Translations under genes and position numbers: made by a program | The notes under the pieces: model-generated | Told to the model about the DNA's origin: nothing | The model's input: the letters and a program-made list of their open reading frames with translations, nothing else | Database searches by the model: none | Shown here: one piece after another, positions 26,870-35,089 of the stretch | Layout: every line of letters starts with the position of its first letter | Numbering within the stretch: the stretch's first letter is position 1 | Source: Pedobacter ghigonis | Lineage (GTDB): Bacteria; Bacteroidota; Bacteroidia; Sphingobacteriales; Sphingobacteriaceae | Direction of reading: 5' to 3' | DNA length: 64,000 bases | Assembly: GCF_903166585.1 (NCBI RefSeq) | Contig: NZ_CAESCM010000003.1 | Span: forward strand, 186,001 to 250,000

Positions 26870-28696
26870 TTATAAAGTTACAGCAGTCAGGTCATCTTTT
26901 ACAAATGCTTTAATTACTTTAGCCCTTCCACTTCCCGCATTAATCAGCGTATAACTTTCGGCGGCAGCCGGAACTACAAAAGTTTCGGCATAATGGAATT
27001 CACTCAGCTGGCCATCTGTATTTTTTAATTTGATGGTTGTACCCTCCACCAGCATCAAAATATGGCAGGCATTATTGGTTTTTACCGTGATTTCACTGTC
27101 AAACTCCATGCGGTGAATATCATAAAAATGTTCGATGTGCGTTGGCAGATGGATCAACTCCCAATCCCCTCCTTTTTCAATCACCGATGGTTTCGAAATC
27201 AGCTCGTTGGTTACCACCTTCCCTTTCCGGTTAAAGTCAAGGTTTTTTAAAGCATGTTCAATGTTAATTGGCCGGGGCTGACCATCCAGACCTAAACGAA
27301 CCCAATCGTACATTTTAAAGGTAAAAATATAAGGTGTTGCACTGATTTCGAGTACCAGGTTGTTGGCACCGGCACTGTGCACCGTACGGTTTGGGATTAA
27401 AAAAAGATCATGTTTCTTCGCATCGTGTACCTGCACAAAATCTTCGATATTTATTTCCTGTTTTAGCTGCTGACTTTTAACTAATGCCTGATTAAATTCA
27501 ATTGGATTGATATCTTCCTGAAAACCCAGGTAAACTTTAGCATCCTCCTTACATTCAAGAATATAATAAGTTTCATCCTGCGTAATGTTTTCGCCAAATT
27601 CTTCGCGGATGTATTTCAATGAAGGGTGACATTGGATCGAAAGATTTCCACCACTCATCGTATCCAGAAAATCAAACCTGATCGGAAATTCGGTGCTAAA
27701 AACCGAAGCATGTTTACCCAATACAGCCTGATTTTCGCTAAACATCAGAAAATCAAAAGTAACTTCTAACAGGTTCCCGTTACTTTCGAATACTATGCCG
27801 TTTTCGGGAACAATCATTTCGAAAGACCAGGCATAATTTACCTCATCTTTATTTAAACCTTTAATGTTTTCCTGCAACCAGTGACCGCCCCATGCGCCTG
27901 CTTCGAACCATGGCCTAACCCGAAATACCGACTGGCTGATGTGTTTTAAGCCTTTCTTCAGTTCATTTGCCTCGATCCACTTTACCGATGATTTGTGCTG
28001 GGCATCTGCAACGATACTAATGCGGTTTAAAATTTCTGCTTTGTGTTTATTCAGCACTTCCCAATCTACAAAATAAAAGCGCTTGTACATTTCGAAAGCA
28101 CTAGCAGTAGTGGCAGCTCCCAGGTTAGTTACAGAGCCTGCACGCATGCGGTACTGGATTTCATTTTTAGGAATATCGAGGTAAATGATTGGTGCATCCC
28201 AATTCGCTAATGAGGCACCCATTCCAATTACAATATTTATTTCACAAGCAGTGTCGGGCTGGATTTGGCTAAATCCAGGTTTGAAAAAATCTGCAAGCTT
28301 AAGCGTAGTTTTTTTACCCCAAACACTTTTTGCTTCACCCAGAAAAGGATTTACCAATTCCTGTACTACATCTGCACTTTTCATTTGGCTTGTTGTACGC
28401 AGCCAGTTAACTTTTAGATGCTTATTGGTAAAGATTTGTTGTAAAGCCAGTTCTGTTTCGCGCCAGAAAATACCAACATAACCATCTATAATTACCGTTC
28501 TTTTTTCAATAATCCAAGAGGCCAATGCAGCATAACCATCAAATATTTTGCCCTCACCCAAAGCATGAACCGGGTACAGATTATAAGCATCTGCCGGCTG
28601 ATTGAAATGATTGATATTTTCTGGTAAAATGTTTTCTCCACTTTGTCTCCATTGTTCAGTGGCGGGTGTTTCCTGAGGATTATTTTTTACTTCCAT
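26870..28696 (-). CDS. Phosphomannose-isomerase-like protein with long N-terminal region
   Basis: 608 residues, about 1.5 times a normal class I mannose-6-phosphate isomerase. The C-terminal part (about 255-600) has the double-cupin fold with metal ligands recognisable as Gln355 and His357 (SIQCHPS), Glu375 (DETYYIL) and His440 (NRTVHS), plus GAWGGHWLQE. The first 250 residues (VIIDGYVGIFW; VNWLRTTSQM; INIVIGMGASLANWDAPIIYLDIP) look like an alpha/beta nucleotide-kinase-type fold, but no intact Walker A (GxxGxGK) is present. A soluble cytoplasmic enzyme converting mannose-6-phosphate or a related sugar is inferred. It leads the mannoside operon; the promoter overlaps a GntR operator. Confidence 0.78.
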   Translation of the reverse strand: MEVKNNPQETPATEQWRQSGENILPENINHFNQPADAYNLYPVHALGEGKIFDGYAALASWIIEKRTVIIDGYVGIFWRETELALQQIFTNKHLKVNWLRTTSQMKSADVVQELVNPFLGEAKSVWGKKTTLKLADFFKPGFSQIQPDTACEINIVIGMGASLANWDAPIIYLDIPKNEIQYRMRAGSVTNLGAATTASAFEMYKRFYFVDWEVLNKHKAEILNRISIVADAQHKSSVKWIEANELKKGLKHISQSVFRVRPWFEAGAWGGHWLQENIKGLNKDEVNYAWSFEMIVPENGIVFESNGNLLEVTFDFLMFSENQAVLGKHASVFSTEFPIRFDFLDTMSGGNLSIQCHPSLKYIREEFGENITQDETYYILECKEDAKVYLGFQEDINPIEFNQALVKSQQLKQEINIEDFVQVHDAKKHDLFLIPNRTVHSAGANNLVLEISATPYIFTFKMYDWVRLGLDGQPRPINIEHALKNLDFNRKGKVVTNELISKPSVIEKGGDWELIHLPTHIEHFYDIHRMEFDSEITVKTNNACHILMLVEGTTIKLKNTDGQLSEFHYAETFVVPAAAESYTLINAGSGRAKVIKAFVKDDLTAVTL

Positions 28697-28722
28697 AAAC
28701 GGGCTACTATCTTATTAAAGAA

Positions 28723-28747
28723 CAAATGTATATATGTATATACATTT
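28723..28747 (-). promoter_or_regulatory. GntR operator overlapping the isomerase-operon promoter
   Basis: A perfect palindrome at 28724-28747 has 11-base arms (AAATGTATATA / TATATACATTT) around TG. On the minus strand TACATTTG (28723-28730) matches the -7 consensus TAnnTTTG and lies within it. Bound repressor would block the mannoside operon. The left arm recurs at the 21574 promoter. Confidence 0.7.
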
Positions 28748-28843
28748 ATCCTAATGTTTTATTTAATTTCTTTTACCTAGCTTGAATAATAAGCCTTTAA
28801 CTACCATCAGTTACTTTAAATAGCAATAAGGATGCATACATGT

Positions 28844-28875
28844 GTTGTTGTTTGTACATGCTTTTTCTATCTTTG
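28844..28875 (+). promoter_or_regulatory. Candidate promoter of the gntR-family gene
   Basis: GTTG (28844-28847), 20 bases, then TATCTTTG (28868-28875) approximates the Bacteroidetes -33/-7 pair, about 50 bases before the ATG. A partial operator-like TTTGTACATG at 28851-28860 lies between the boxes. Confidence 0.5.
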
Positions 28876-28926
28876 TTTCAACAGCATAAGCGTAATTGTA
28901 GTATTTAAAGCATTGCTGCATAAAAA

Positions 28927-29658
28927 ATGAAATTTTCAATCGATCATAAAAGCCCTGTGCCTTTGCACATTCAGGCAGAAGAATTATTGCGGAATCTGAT
29001 TAAGGATCCCGAATATGCCACTAAATTTCTGCCTAACGAAGTGGATATGGCTAAGCAGCTGGCCATATCGAGAACAACGTTGCGCCAGGCCTTAAACAAA
29101 TTGGTTTATGAGGGCCTGCTGATTCGTAAAAAGGGTATCGGTACTAAGGTTGCTGAGGTTTCGGTTAGTTCGAAAGCAAGCAACTGGTTAAGTTTTTCGC
29201 AGGAAATGCAGGCAAGAGGCATTCCGATTAAGAATTTCGAACTTCACATCAGCTGGGTATATGCAGATGAGAAACTGGCCCATTTTTTTGATATTGGTAC
29301 GGATAAAAAGGTTCTGAAGCTAGAGCGTTTAAGGGGAAAAGAGGAAGGCCCTTTTGTTTATTTCATCTCTTATTTTCACCCCAGGATTGGCCTAACGGGC
29401 GATGAAGATTTTAAACGCCCTTTGTATGAAATCCTGGAAAGAGACCATTCGATAATTGCGAATTTATCGAAAGAGGAAATTAGCGCCAAAGCTGCTGATA
29501 AATTTATGGCCTCCAAACTGGATGTTGAGGTTGGGAGTCCCCTGCTTTTTAGAAAACGTTATGTTTTTGATCAGGGAGAACGGCCAATTGAATATAATTT
29601 AGGCTATTACCATGCCGATAGTTTTGTGTACACTGTAGAAAGCAGACGGGATAGTTAA
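28927..29658 (+). CDS. GntR-family regulator, HutC/UTRA subfamily
   Basis: 243-residue cytoplasmic regulator. The N-terminal winged helix (about 8-75) has the family pattern PLHIQAEELLRNLI, LPNEVDMAKQLAISRTTLRQALNKLVYEGLLIRKKGIGT. The UTRA effector domain (about 90-240) shows KVLKLERLRG and PIEYNLGYYHADSFVYTVE. Members bind sugar phosphates or amino sugars. It is divergent from the isomerase-permease-GH92 operon and separated by a perfect palindromic operator, with a matching half-site at the 21574 glycosidase promoter, so it is the likely repressor of the mannoside module. Confidence 0.92.
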   Translation: MKFSIDHKSPVPLHIQAEELLRNLIKDPEYATKFLPNEVDMAKQLAISRTTLRQALNKLVYEGLLIRKKGIGTKVAEVSVSSKASNWLSFSQEMQARGIPIKNFELHISWVYADEKLAHFFDIGTDKKVLKLERLRGKEEGPFVYFISYFHPRIGLTGDEDFKRPLYEILERDHSIIANLSKEEISAKAADKFMASKLDVEVGSPLLFRKRYVFDQGERPIEYNLGYYHADSFVYTVESRRDS

Positions 29659-29668
29659 GCTGATATTA

Positions 29669-29704
29669 ACCGGGAACGATCAACATGATTTGATGGTTCC
29701 CGGT
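29669..29704. terminator. Bidirectional terminator between gntR-family and GH78-like genes
   Basis: ACCGGGAAC at 29669-29677 pairs with GTTCCCGGT at 29696-29704, with inner ATCAA/TTGAT pairing, followed by AATTTTAA. It lies between two convergent genes. Confidence 0.8.
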
Positions 29705-29719
29705 AATTTTAAATGCATA

Positions 29720-31885
29720 CTAGTAATTGTAGCGAACGCTATAGTTTCTACCCTTTTCTATTGTGATTTCGTACAAGTTATTTCCTATTGATTTAATTTC
29801 TGCTCCATTTGCCACCGGTTTAGACTTGCTTTTAATCCTTAACTTTCCGGTACCAACAGCGGCATTTATCCTGATTTCCTTTTTGTTCATGTAAACCGCG
29901 ATATCGCCATTTGCCGTAGGTACTTTGCCTTCCATCCAGGCCAAACCTCCTAAGTTGGGCTCGATGGTGTAGGTTTCGTAACCTGGAGAATCAGGACTAA
30001 CGCCTAGATAATATTTGCCCAGTAAATAAATCGGGCTTGCACCCCAGGCATGACAAAGGCTTTTTCCGAAAGGCCGGCCGTACATGGCCAAATGCTCGGT
30101 TCCTTTCTTGTTGGGATCATATTCTTCCCAGAAAGAAGTAGCACCGAGTTTAAGCATACCACCCCAATAGTTTTTCATCTCTTTTAATACGTATGATTGT
30201 TCGCCCATGGCACAAAGTGCTTCCAGTTCATAAAAACGCATGTATGGCGTGGTAATTTTATTGATGCTGTCGTTCAGCAATACATGTTCTTTTACCGCCA
30301 GCTTTTGTTCAGGCGTAAAATAATCGAAAAAGATGCCGAACATATTGGCGTAACGAGTTACATTTTCTGTCGGTTTACCTGCCACCCTGCTGTGTACCAA
30401 AGCATGTTTGTTCTGGTTCCAGTACAAATCAAATATTTTGGCTTTCAGTACTTTGGCCTGTTCTTCATATCTGGCTGCACTTTCGGTATCGTTGGCGAGT
30501 TTCGCGCATAATGCCATGGTTTCTAAGCTACGGGCATAAAGCAGTTGTTCGAAACTTACTTCGCCATCTTTACTCAACTTATCGGCCCAATCAATGAAAA
30601 TCCAGTCGCCCGGCATCCATTCCAATAAGCCATTTTTGTTTTTCCGCCCATCGATGTAGGTCATTAAGGATTGCATCCTGGGATAAATGTCCTGCACAAA
30701 TTTTTTGTCGCCAGTAAATTTATAGTAATCGTAAATGCCCAAAAACCAATAGAAAGAGTAATCCATAATGGTATTGATATGTGCTGTAACCGGATCTTTG
30801 CCACGTTGGGCCAAAAGGGTTCTTTTTACCGTTGGTGCATCAAAAAACGAATAATAGTTCATCAGGTAACTCTGGTAGGCATCGCCGCTCCACACCCATC
30901 TGTCGCGTTTAATCCCGTCGATAAAAAACTCGCGGGTATTGAGGTGGAAGGTATATTTGGCAACGTCGTAAATCTTGTTCAGCTCCGCATCTGAGGATTT
31001 AAAACTTCCTCTTTCGCTAACCGGCGCATACTCATAAAGCATAGAAACGGAATCGGCAGAAATACCGCTTCCGGGCTGAAAGTTAACATAGCGGAAGGCT
31101 TTGGAGAGCGGCATTACCGAATCTTTTTTACCGGCCAGATCAATATCCAGGTAATCGAGCGTTTCGCATTTGTCGGTTGATAAGGCTTCTTCTTTTGATT
31201 CGCCGTAATAGATACTGAGTTTGCCTTTACCTTTTAAACCGTGTATTTTTATAAAGCCAAAGGTTTCTTTGCCAAAATCGGCTACATAACCGGCTCCGGC
31301 TTTATCCGTTTTTACGGAAGCTTGTGCAACAACAGGTAATTTAAACGCAGATGGTAAGCTGTTAGGGTCGGTTAAGCCCCATGAGCCCGCCGAAACAAAG
31401 GTAGTACCCGATTTATCGGAAGTTTTCCCACTCGCATCAATCCATTCTTTATCTTCGAAGGTGGCTAACCAGCTTTCATCTGATACAACAGTTTTGCCCT
31501 GCACAAAAATGGCGGGCACTGTAGCCTGACTATATACTTTCAGGCTAAGTTTATGCTTCCCGGCAGGAATTTGGATGGATTTCGGGAAACCGGTAATGGC
31601 CTGTCCGTCTATTTTAACGTTATAAGTGCCTTCTACAAAGAGTTTAACCTCCTCGGGTTGGCTAAGTGTAAATTCTTTATGGAAATCGACCAGCACATAA
31701 TGGCTATCCATTTTCCAAAATACAGGAAAAAACGAACCACGTTCTGTTCGCCGGTTCTGCATCACATTGCTCATGTAAATATCAAAATCGCCTGGATACC
31801 AGATCCACGATGCTTTTTGCGCAAAAGTCGGGATTACCATTGCCTGGAGCAAGGTAATGAAGAGTATTTTTTTTAGGTTTTTCAT
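29720..31885 (-). CDS. GH78-related alpha-L-rhamnosidase, secreted
   Basis: 721-residue secreted enzyme, shorter than the other two GH78 proteins here because it lacks the extra N-terminal Ig domain. After the signal peptide (to TFAQ) come jelly-roll domains (WIWYPGDFDIYMSN...; DFHKEFTLSQPEEV) and an (alpha/alpha)6 barrel. The catalytic segment reads FFIDGIKRDRWVWSGD, and the second acid is in GATSFWEEYDP. It is the last gene of the long minus-strand string, just after the SSS symporter gene. The product would be free rhamnose or a related 6-deoxy sugar for that symporter. Confidence 0.85.
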   Translation of the reverse strand: MKNLKKILFITLLQAMVIPTFAQKASWIWYPGDFDIYMSNVMQNRRTERGSFFPVFWKMDSHYVLVDFHKEFTLSQPEEVKLFVEGTYNVKIDGQAITGFPKSIQIPAGKHKLSLKVYSQATVPAIFVQGKTVVSDESWLATFEDKEWIDASGKTSDKSGTTFVSAGSWGLTDPNSLPSAFKLPVVAQASVKTDKAGAGYVADFGKETFGFIKIHGLKGKGKLSIYYGESKEEALSTDKCETLDYLDIDLAGKKDSVMPLSKAFRYVNFQPGSGISADSVSMLYEYAPVSERGSFKSSDAELNKIYDVAKYTFHLNTREFFIDGIKRDRWVWSGDAYQSYLMNYYSFFDAPTVKRTLLAQRGKDPVTAHINTIMDYSFYWFLGIYDYYKFTGDKKFVQDIYPRMQSLMTYIDGRKNKNGLLEWMPGDWIFIDWADKLSKDGEVSFEQLLYARSLETMALCAKLANDTESAARYEEQAKVLKAKIFDLYWNQNKHALVHSRVAGKPTENVTRYANMFGIFFDYFTPEQKLAVKEHVLLNDSINKITTPYMRFYELEALCAMGEQSYVLKEMKNYWGGMLKLGATSFWEEYDPNKKGTEHLAMYGRPFGKSLCHAWGASPIYLLGKYYLGVSPDSPGYETYTIEPNLGGLAWMEGKVPTANGDIAVYMNKKEIRINAAVGTGKLRIKSKSKPVANGAEIKSIGNNLYEITIEKGRNYSVRYNY

Positions 31886-31900
31886 ATTTTTTATTTTGGT

Positions 31901-31958
31901 TCGTCATCTCGACTGAAGCGCAGCGAAATGGAGAGATCTATGCTAGTTAGAGATTTCT
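31901..31958. repeat. Type A repeat after the SSS symporter gene
   Basis: TCGTCATCTCGACTGAAGCG...GAAATGGAGAGATCT with a second AGATTTCT at 31951-31958. The last bases overlap the symporter stop codon. Confidence 0.75.
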
Positions 31959-33546
31959 AGTGCCCGTTAAAGAAAATATATAGTGCAAGCATTACAACGG
32001 CCAGGGCAATCCACGAAATCCAAACCATTCGGTCGGGTTTTTCGATATTGGCTTCGTGTGCTTCGTTAGCCGTATAAACGCTGGGTGTTCTATCTAAAAG
32101 TGAAATCAATATGGCGATAACCAATAAGCCTGCAAAAATCAGGAAAGACAGCATCAGGTAATGCGGCCAGAAAGTGTATTCGCTGGGTGGCAAAACCCAT
32201 AAATAAACAATTCCGGTGCTCAGACTCAGTATTGAACCGATTGATAACGTAAAATTTACGGCCTTACGGGTAGTGCGTTTCCAGAATACAGTCAACAGAA
32301 AAACAACTGATAGTGGCGGAGCAATAAAACCGAGCACAGATTGAAATACATCAAAAAGGTTTAATCCTTTAATGTTATCGATGGCCAGCACTACGATTAC
32401 AGCGAAAAGACAGCCTGCAACCACAGTTAAACGGCCTATATTGATAATCTGCTTATTAGTAGCCTGTGGATTAATTTTCTTTACATACACATCCATGGTG
32501 AAAACGGTACTCAAAGAGTTTAATGAAGAGCCGATGGTACCAACCAAAACCGCAATCAGTACCACAATCACTAAACCATTCATGCCCGGAGGGAAAAGAT
32601 TGGTTACCATGGTCATGTAGGCTTCGTTAGGATCTTTCAGGTTAGGAAAAAGTACATAACACAATATGCCGGTTACGATGAATAAAGGCAGCGAAAGGAT
32701 TTTTAACCAGCCGATAAAGCTTACGCCCAATTGTCCTTGCTTAAGGTTTTTAGCGCCCAAAACCGACTGCACCATGGATTGATCGGTACAGAAAAAAGCT
32801 ACAGCAGCTACCGGATAACCTAAAAGTATAGCATACCAGGGATATTTTGGATCACTTGCAGGCTGTATCAGGTTCCAGAAATGACCAGGTGTTTTACTAT
32901 ACAAAGCCGAGATGCCTCCAACCTTGTGCAGGCCTAAAAGGGTAAGTGAAAGAGATACAGCAATGAGTAAAATCATCTGGAAAACGTTAACCTTGGCAAT
33001 GGCTTTTAAGCCTCCAAAAAAGGTAAACAGGCCGGCAAAAGCAACCAAAACGGTAACCGATTGCCACATGGGGATGCCTAAAATCTGCCGTACCAAAAAA
33101 CCGCCTGCAAACAGGCCTAATGATAGCCAGGAGATTAAAATCTTAACCAGGGCATACCAAGCTAGTATATTTTGGGTCGAATCGCCATAACGGTTCCCCA
33201 TAAACTCGGGCATGGTGCTTACCCGCGCAGCCAGGTATTTCGGTGCGAAAACGATAGCAAGCAGAAATAAGAAGATGAAGGCATACCAGTCAAAATTGAC
33301 GGCCACAATGCCTGTGGTGTAGCCGATACTGGCAAAGGCCAGCAGCATGGATGGACCTACATTTGTGCCCCACATGTTGAAACCAATACTGGCCCAGCCT
33401 AACGATTTATTGGCTAAAAATAAGGTTTCATCTTTGCTTTTTTTCTTCGAAAAACTGGCGCGGTACCCAATCACCATGAGGATGATAAGGTAGGCCATTA
33501 CGATGATGTAATCTAAACTGGTTAAACGTTCTACAATGTTGTGCAT
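31957..33546 (-). CDS. Sodium:solute symporter (SSS family)
   Basis: 529-residue integral membrane protein with about 13-14 hydrophobic helices, matching the SSS family (SglT/PutP type). Helix 1 (DYIIVMAYLIILMVIGYRAS), the LANKSLGWASIGFNMWGTNVGPSMLLAFASIGY region and NSLSTVFTMDVY are family features of the sodium and substrate site. It lies between the GH78-related gene and a Gfo/Idh gene, with palindromic repeats in both gaps. The likely cargo is a monosaccharide released in the periplasm by the pectin-degrading enzymes; L-rhamnose or a galacturonate derivative are candidates. Confidence 0.92.
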   Translation of the reverse strand: MHNIVERLTSLDYIIVMAYLIILMVIGYRASFSKKKSKDETLFLANKSLGWASIGFNMWGTNVGPSMLLAFASIGYTTGIVAVNFDWYAFIFLFLLAIVFAPKYLAARVSTMPEFMGNRYGDSTQNILAWYALVKILISWLSLGLFAGGFLVRQILGIPMWQSVTVLVAFAGLFTFFGGLKAIAKVNVFQMILLIAVSLSLTLLGLHKVGGISALYSKTPGHFWNLIQPASDPKYPWYAILLGYPVAAVAFFCTDQSMVQSVLGAKNLKQGQLGVSFIGWLKILSLPLFIVTGILCYVLFPNLKDPNEAYMTMVTNLFPPGMNGLVIVVLIAVLVGTIGSSLNSLSTVFTMDVYVKKINPQATNKQIINIGRLTVVAGCLFAVIVVLAIDNIKGLNLFDVFQSVLGFIAPPLSVVFLLTVFWKRTTRKAVNFTLSIGSILSLSTGIVYLWVLPPSEYTFWPHYLMLSFLIFAGLLVIAILISLLDRTPSVYTANEAHEANIEKPDRMVWISWIALAVVMLALYIFFNGH

Positions 33547-33641
33547 TTGGTTAGTTTGGTTTTTTATTTGTTTGCCACGGAAACACGGATTGGCACGGAA
33601 TTACTTCTTTATCCGCCCGCGGTAGGTGCCCTTTAATTTGT

Positions 33642-33762
33642 CGTCATTGCGACTGTAACGGAGAAATCTAATACATTCAATTAAAGATTTCTCCATTCCG
33701 CTGTGCTCCAGTCGAAATGACGACCATCTATAACCGGAATGAATAGTGCCTCGCAATGACGA
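33642..33762. repeat. Type A/B composite repeat after Gfo/Idh gene
   Basis: A paired element (33642-33723; CGTCATTGCGACTG...AGTCGAAATGACGA, with internal AGAAATCT/AGATTTCT arms) plus a truncated type B arm (33746-33762). On the minus strand it starts four bases after the oxidoreductase stop. Confidence 0.85.
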
Positions 33763-33766
33763 ATTT

Positions 33767-34852
33767 CTATAGTCCTATCGATTCTCTCGTGATGTTATAA
33801 CTGGTTAATATTTCATCAATTTTTACGGGCAAACCTGTTTCCAACGATCTATCCATGGCCTGTAAAAGCGCTATGGTTCCTATTCCCTCTTTTAAATCGG
33901 GATAAGCGGTAAACTTGTTGTTAATGCTATCGGCAAAATAATCCAGGTAATTCTGGTATTCGCCGGCATGGTGACTTTGCCCTTCGAAACGGAAATAATG
34001 CTTTAAAGTAGCATCGCCCCAGGTAATGATTTTCTCTTCACCGGTTTTGGTAGTAACCGAATAACGCAGTTCGTGGTAATCGGCCTGACTAGCCCCTTCT
34101 GTTCCGCGTAAAATACAGCTCATTCCACTATCGCGGCTTGTCGGCTGAGTTGGCCCGGTATAGGCACCACTAACACGAGCAATTCTGCCGTCTTTAGCCT
34201 TGAAAATGAAGTGCATGGTGTCCTGGTTTTTTAAGCCTGCTTTTTGGCCATTGCTACTCAGCATACCATAACCCATTACTTCTTCAATATCGGGCATGTA
34301 CCAGCGAATAAAATCGACCGGGTGACTTAAACCACCATACAACCATTTAAACGATTGTTTTAAGGACCAGCCTTTCTCTAAAAACCATCGGTGATCGGCA
34401 TGGTAATGACTTTCGATGGTGATTAACTCGCCGATTAAACCTTTGTCAAAATCTTTTCGCTGCCGCATGGCTGGTTCGAAAAACCGTGAGCTCTGACCAA
34501 CAAAAATTTTCTTTTTCGTTTTTTTACTGAGTGCTAAAAGTTCGTTTGCCTGCGAAAGGTCGTCGATAAATGGCTTGGTGCAAACCACATGTTTATCGTG
34601 CTCCAAAGCCAGCTTAATGTGCTCAAAATGCAAATGATCAGGGGTGTAAATCGCAATCATATCAATTTTGTCGCTTTTCAGCATGTCGTCGTAATTGGTG
34701 GTCCAGTTTTGAAAATCGAACTCCAGTGCGCGTTCTTCGCACAGTTTTTTATTGGCATCACAAATTTGAATCAGTTTAAATTTGGTGCTTGCCAGTGAGG
34801 CAGAAATGGTGCTTCTGCCCTCGCCTAATCCTAATATTCCTAATCTTAACAT
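33767..34852 (-). CDS. Gfo/Idh/MocA-family oxidoreductase
   Basis: 361-residue cytoplasmic NAD(P)-dependent oxidoreductase. Seen: Rossmann start LRLGILGLGEGRSTISASL (slightly unusual, GLGEG), AIYTPDHLHFEHIKLALEHDKHVVCTKP with the lysine motif as TKP, and GGLSHPVDFIRWYMPD with the expected catalytic histidine. It is only distantly similar to the family member at 7490-8557 and belongs to the long pectin-type string. Substrate probably a sugar released by its neighbours, for example rhamnose or a uronic acid. Confidence 0.85.
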   Translation of the reverse strand: MLRLGILGLGEGRSTISASLASTKFKLIQICDANKKLCEERALEFDFQNWTTNYDDMLKSDKIDMIAIYTPDHLHFEHIKLALEHDKHVVCTKPFIDDLSQANELLALSKKTKKKIFVGQSSRFFEPAMRQRKDFDKGLIGELITIESHYHADHRWFLEKGWSLKQSFKWLYGGLSHPVDFIRWYMPDIEEVMGYGMLSSNGQKAGLKNQDTMHFIFKAKDGRIARVSGAYTGPTQPTSRDSGMSCILRGTEGASQADYHELRYSVTTKTGEEKIITWGDATLKHYFRFEGQSHHAGEYQNYLDYFADSINNKFTAYPDLKEGIGTIALLQAMDRSLETGLPVKIDEILTSYNITRESIGL

Positions 34853-34972
34853 AGTTTGTTTTTTGTAAGCTTTATTGTTCAGTTTACGACTGAGGTTAAC
34901 TTGTATGCGTTTGTCATCCTGAGTTTTATTTTATTGGATAAAAATCATTATGAATGACTTCCTATGCGTGGT

Positions 34973-35072
34973 CGTCATTTCGAGCGGAGTGCAACGTAGT
35001 CGAGAAATCTGTCTCTATAGATTTCTCCGTTACGCTTCGCTTCATCCGATAGCTATCGGATCGAAATGACGA
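34973..35072. repeat. Type A paired repeat with nested 18-bp palindrome
   Basis: CGTCATTTCGAGCGGAG...AGAAATCT and AGATTTCTCC...TCGAAATGACGA arms. At 35044-35061 the perfect palindrome ATCCGATAGCTATCGGAT replaces the usual GCTCCAG next to the end of the right arm. The same 18-mer sits in a different repeat type at 11294-11311. Confidence 0.9.
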
Positions 35073-35089
35073 TTCTTCTATTGGGTCTA

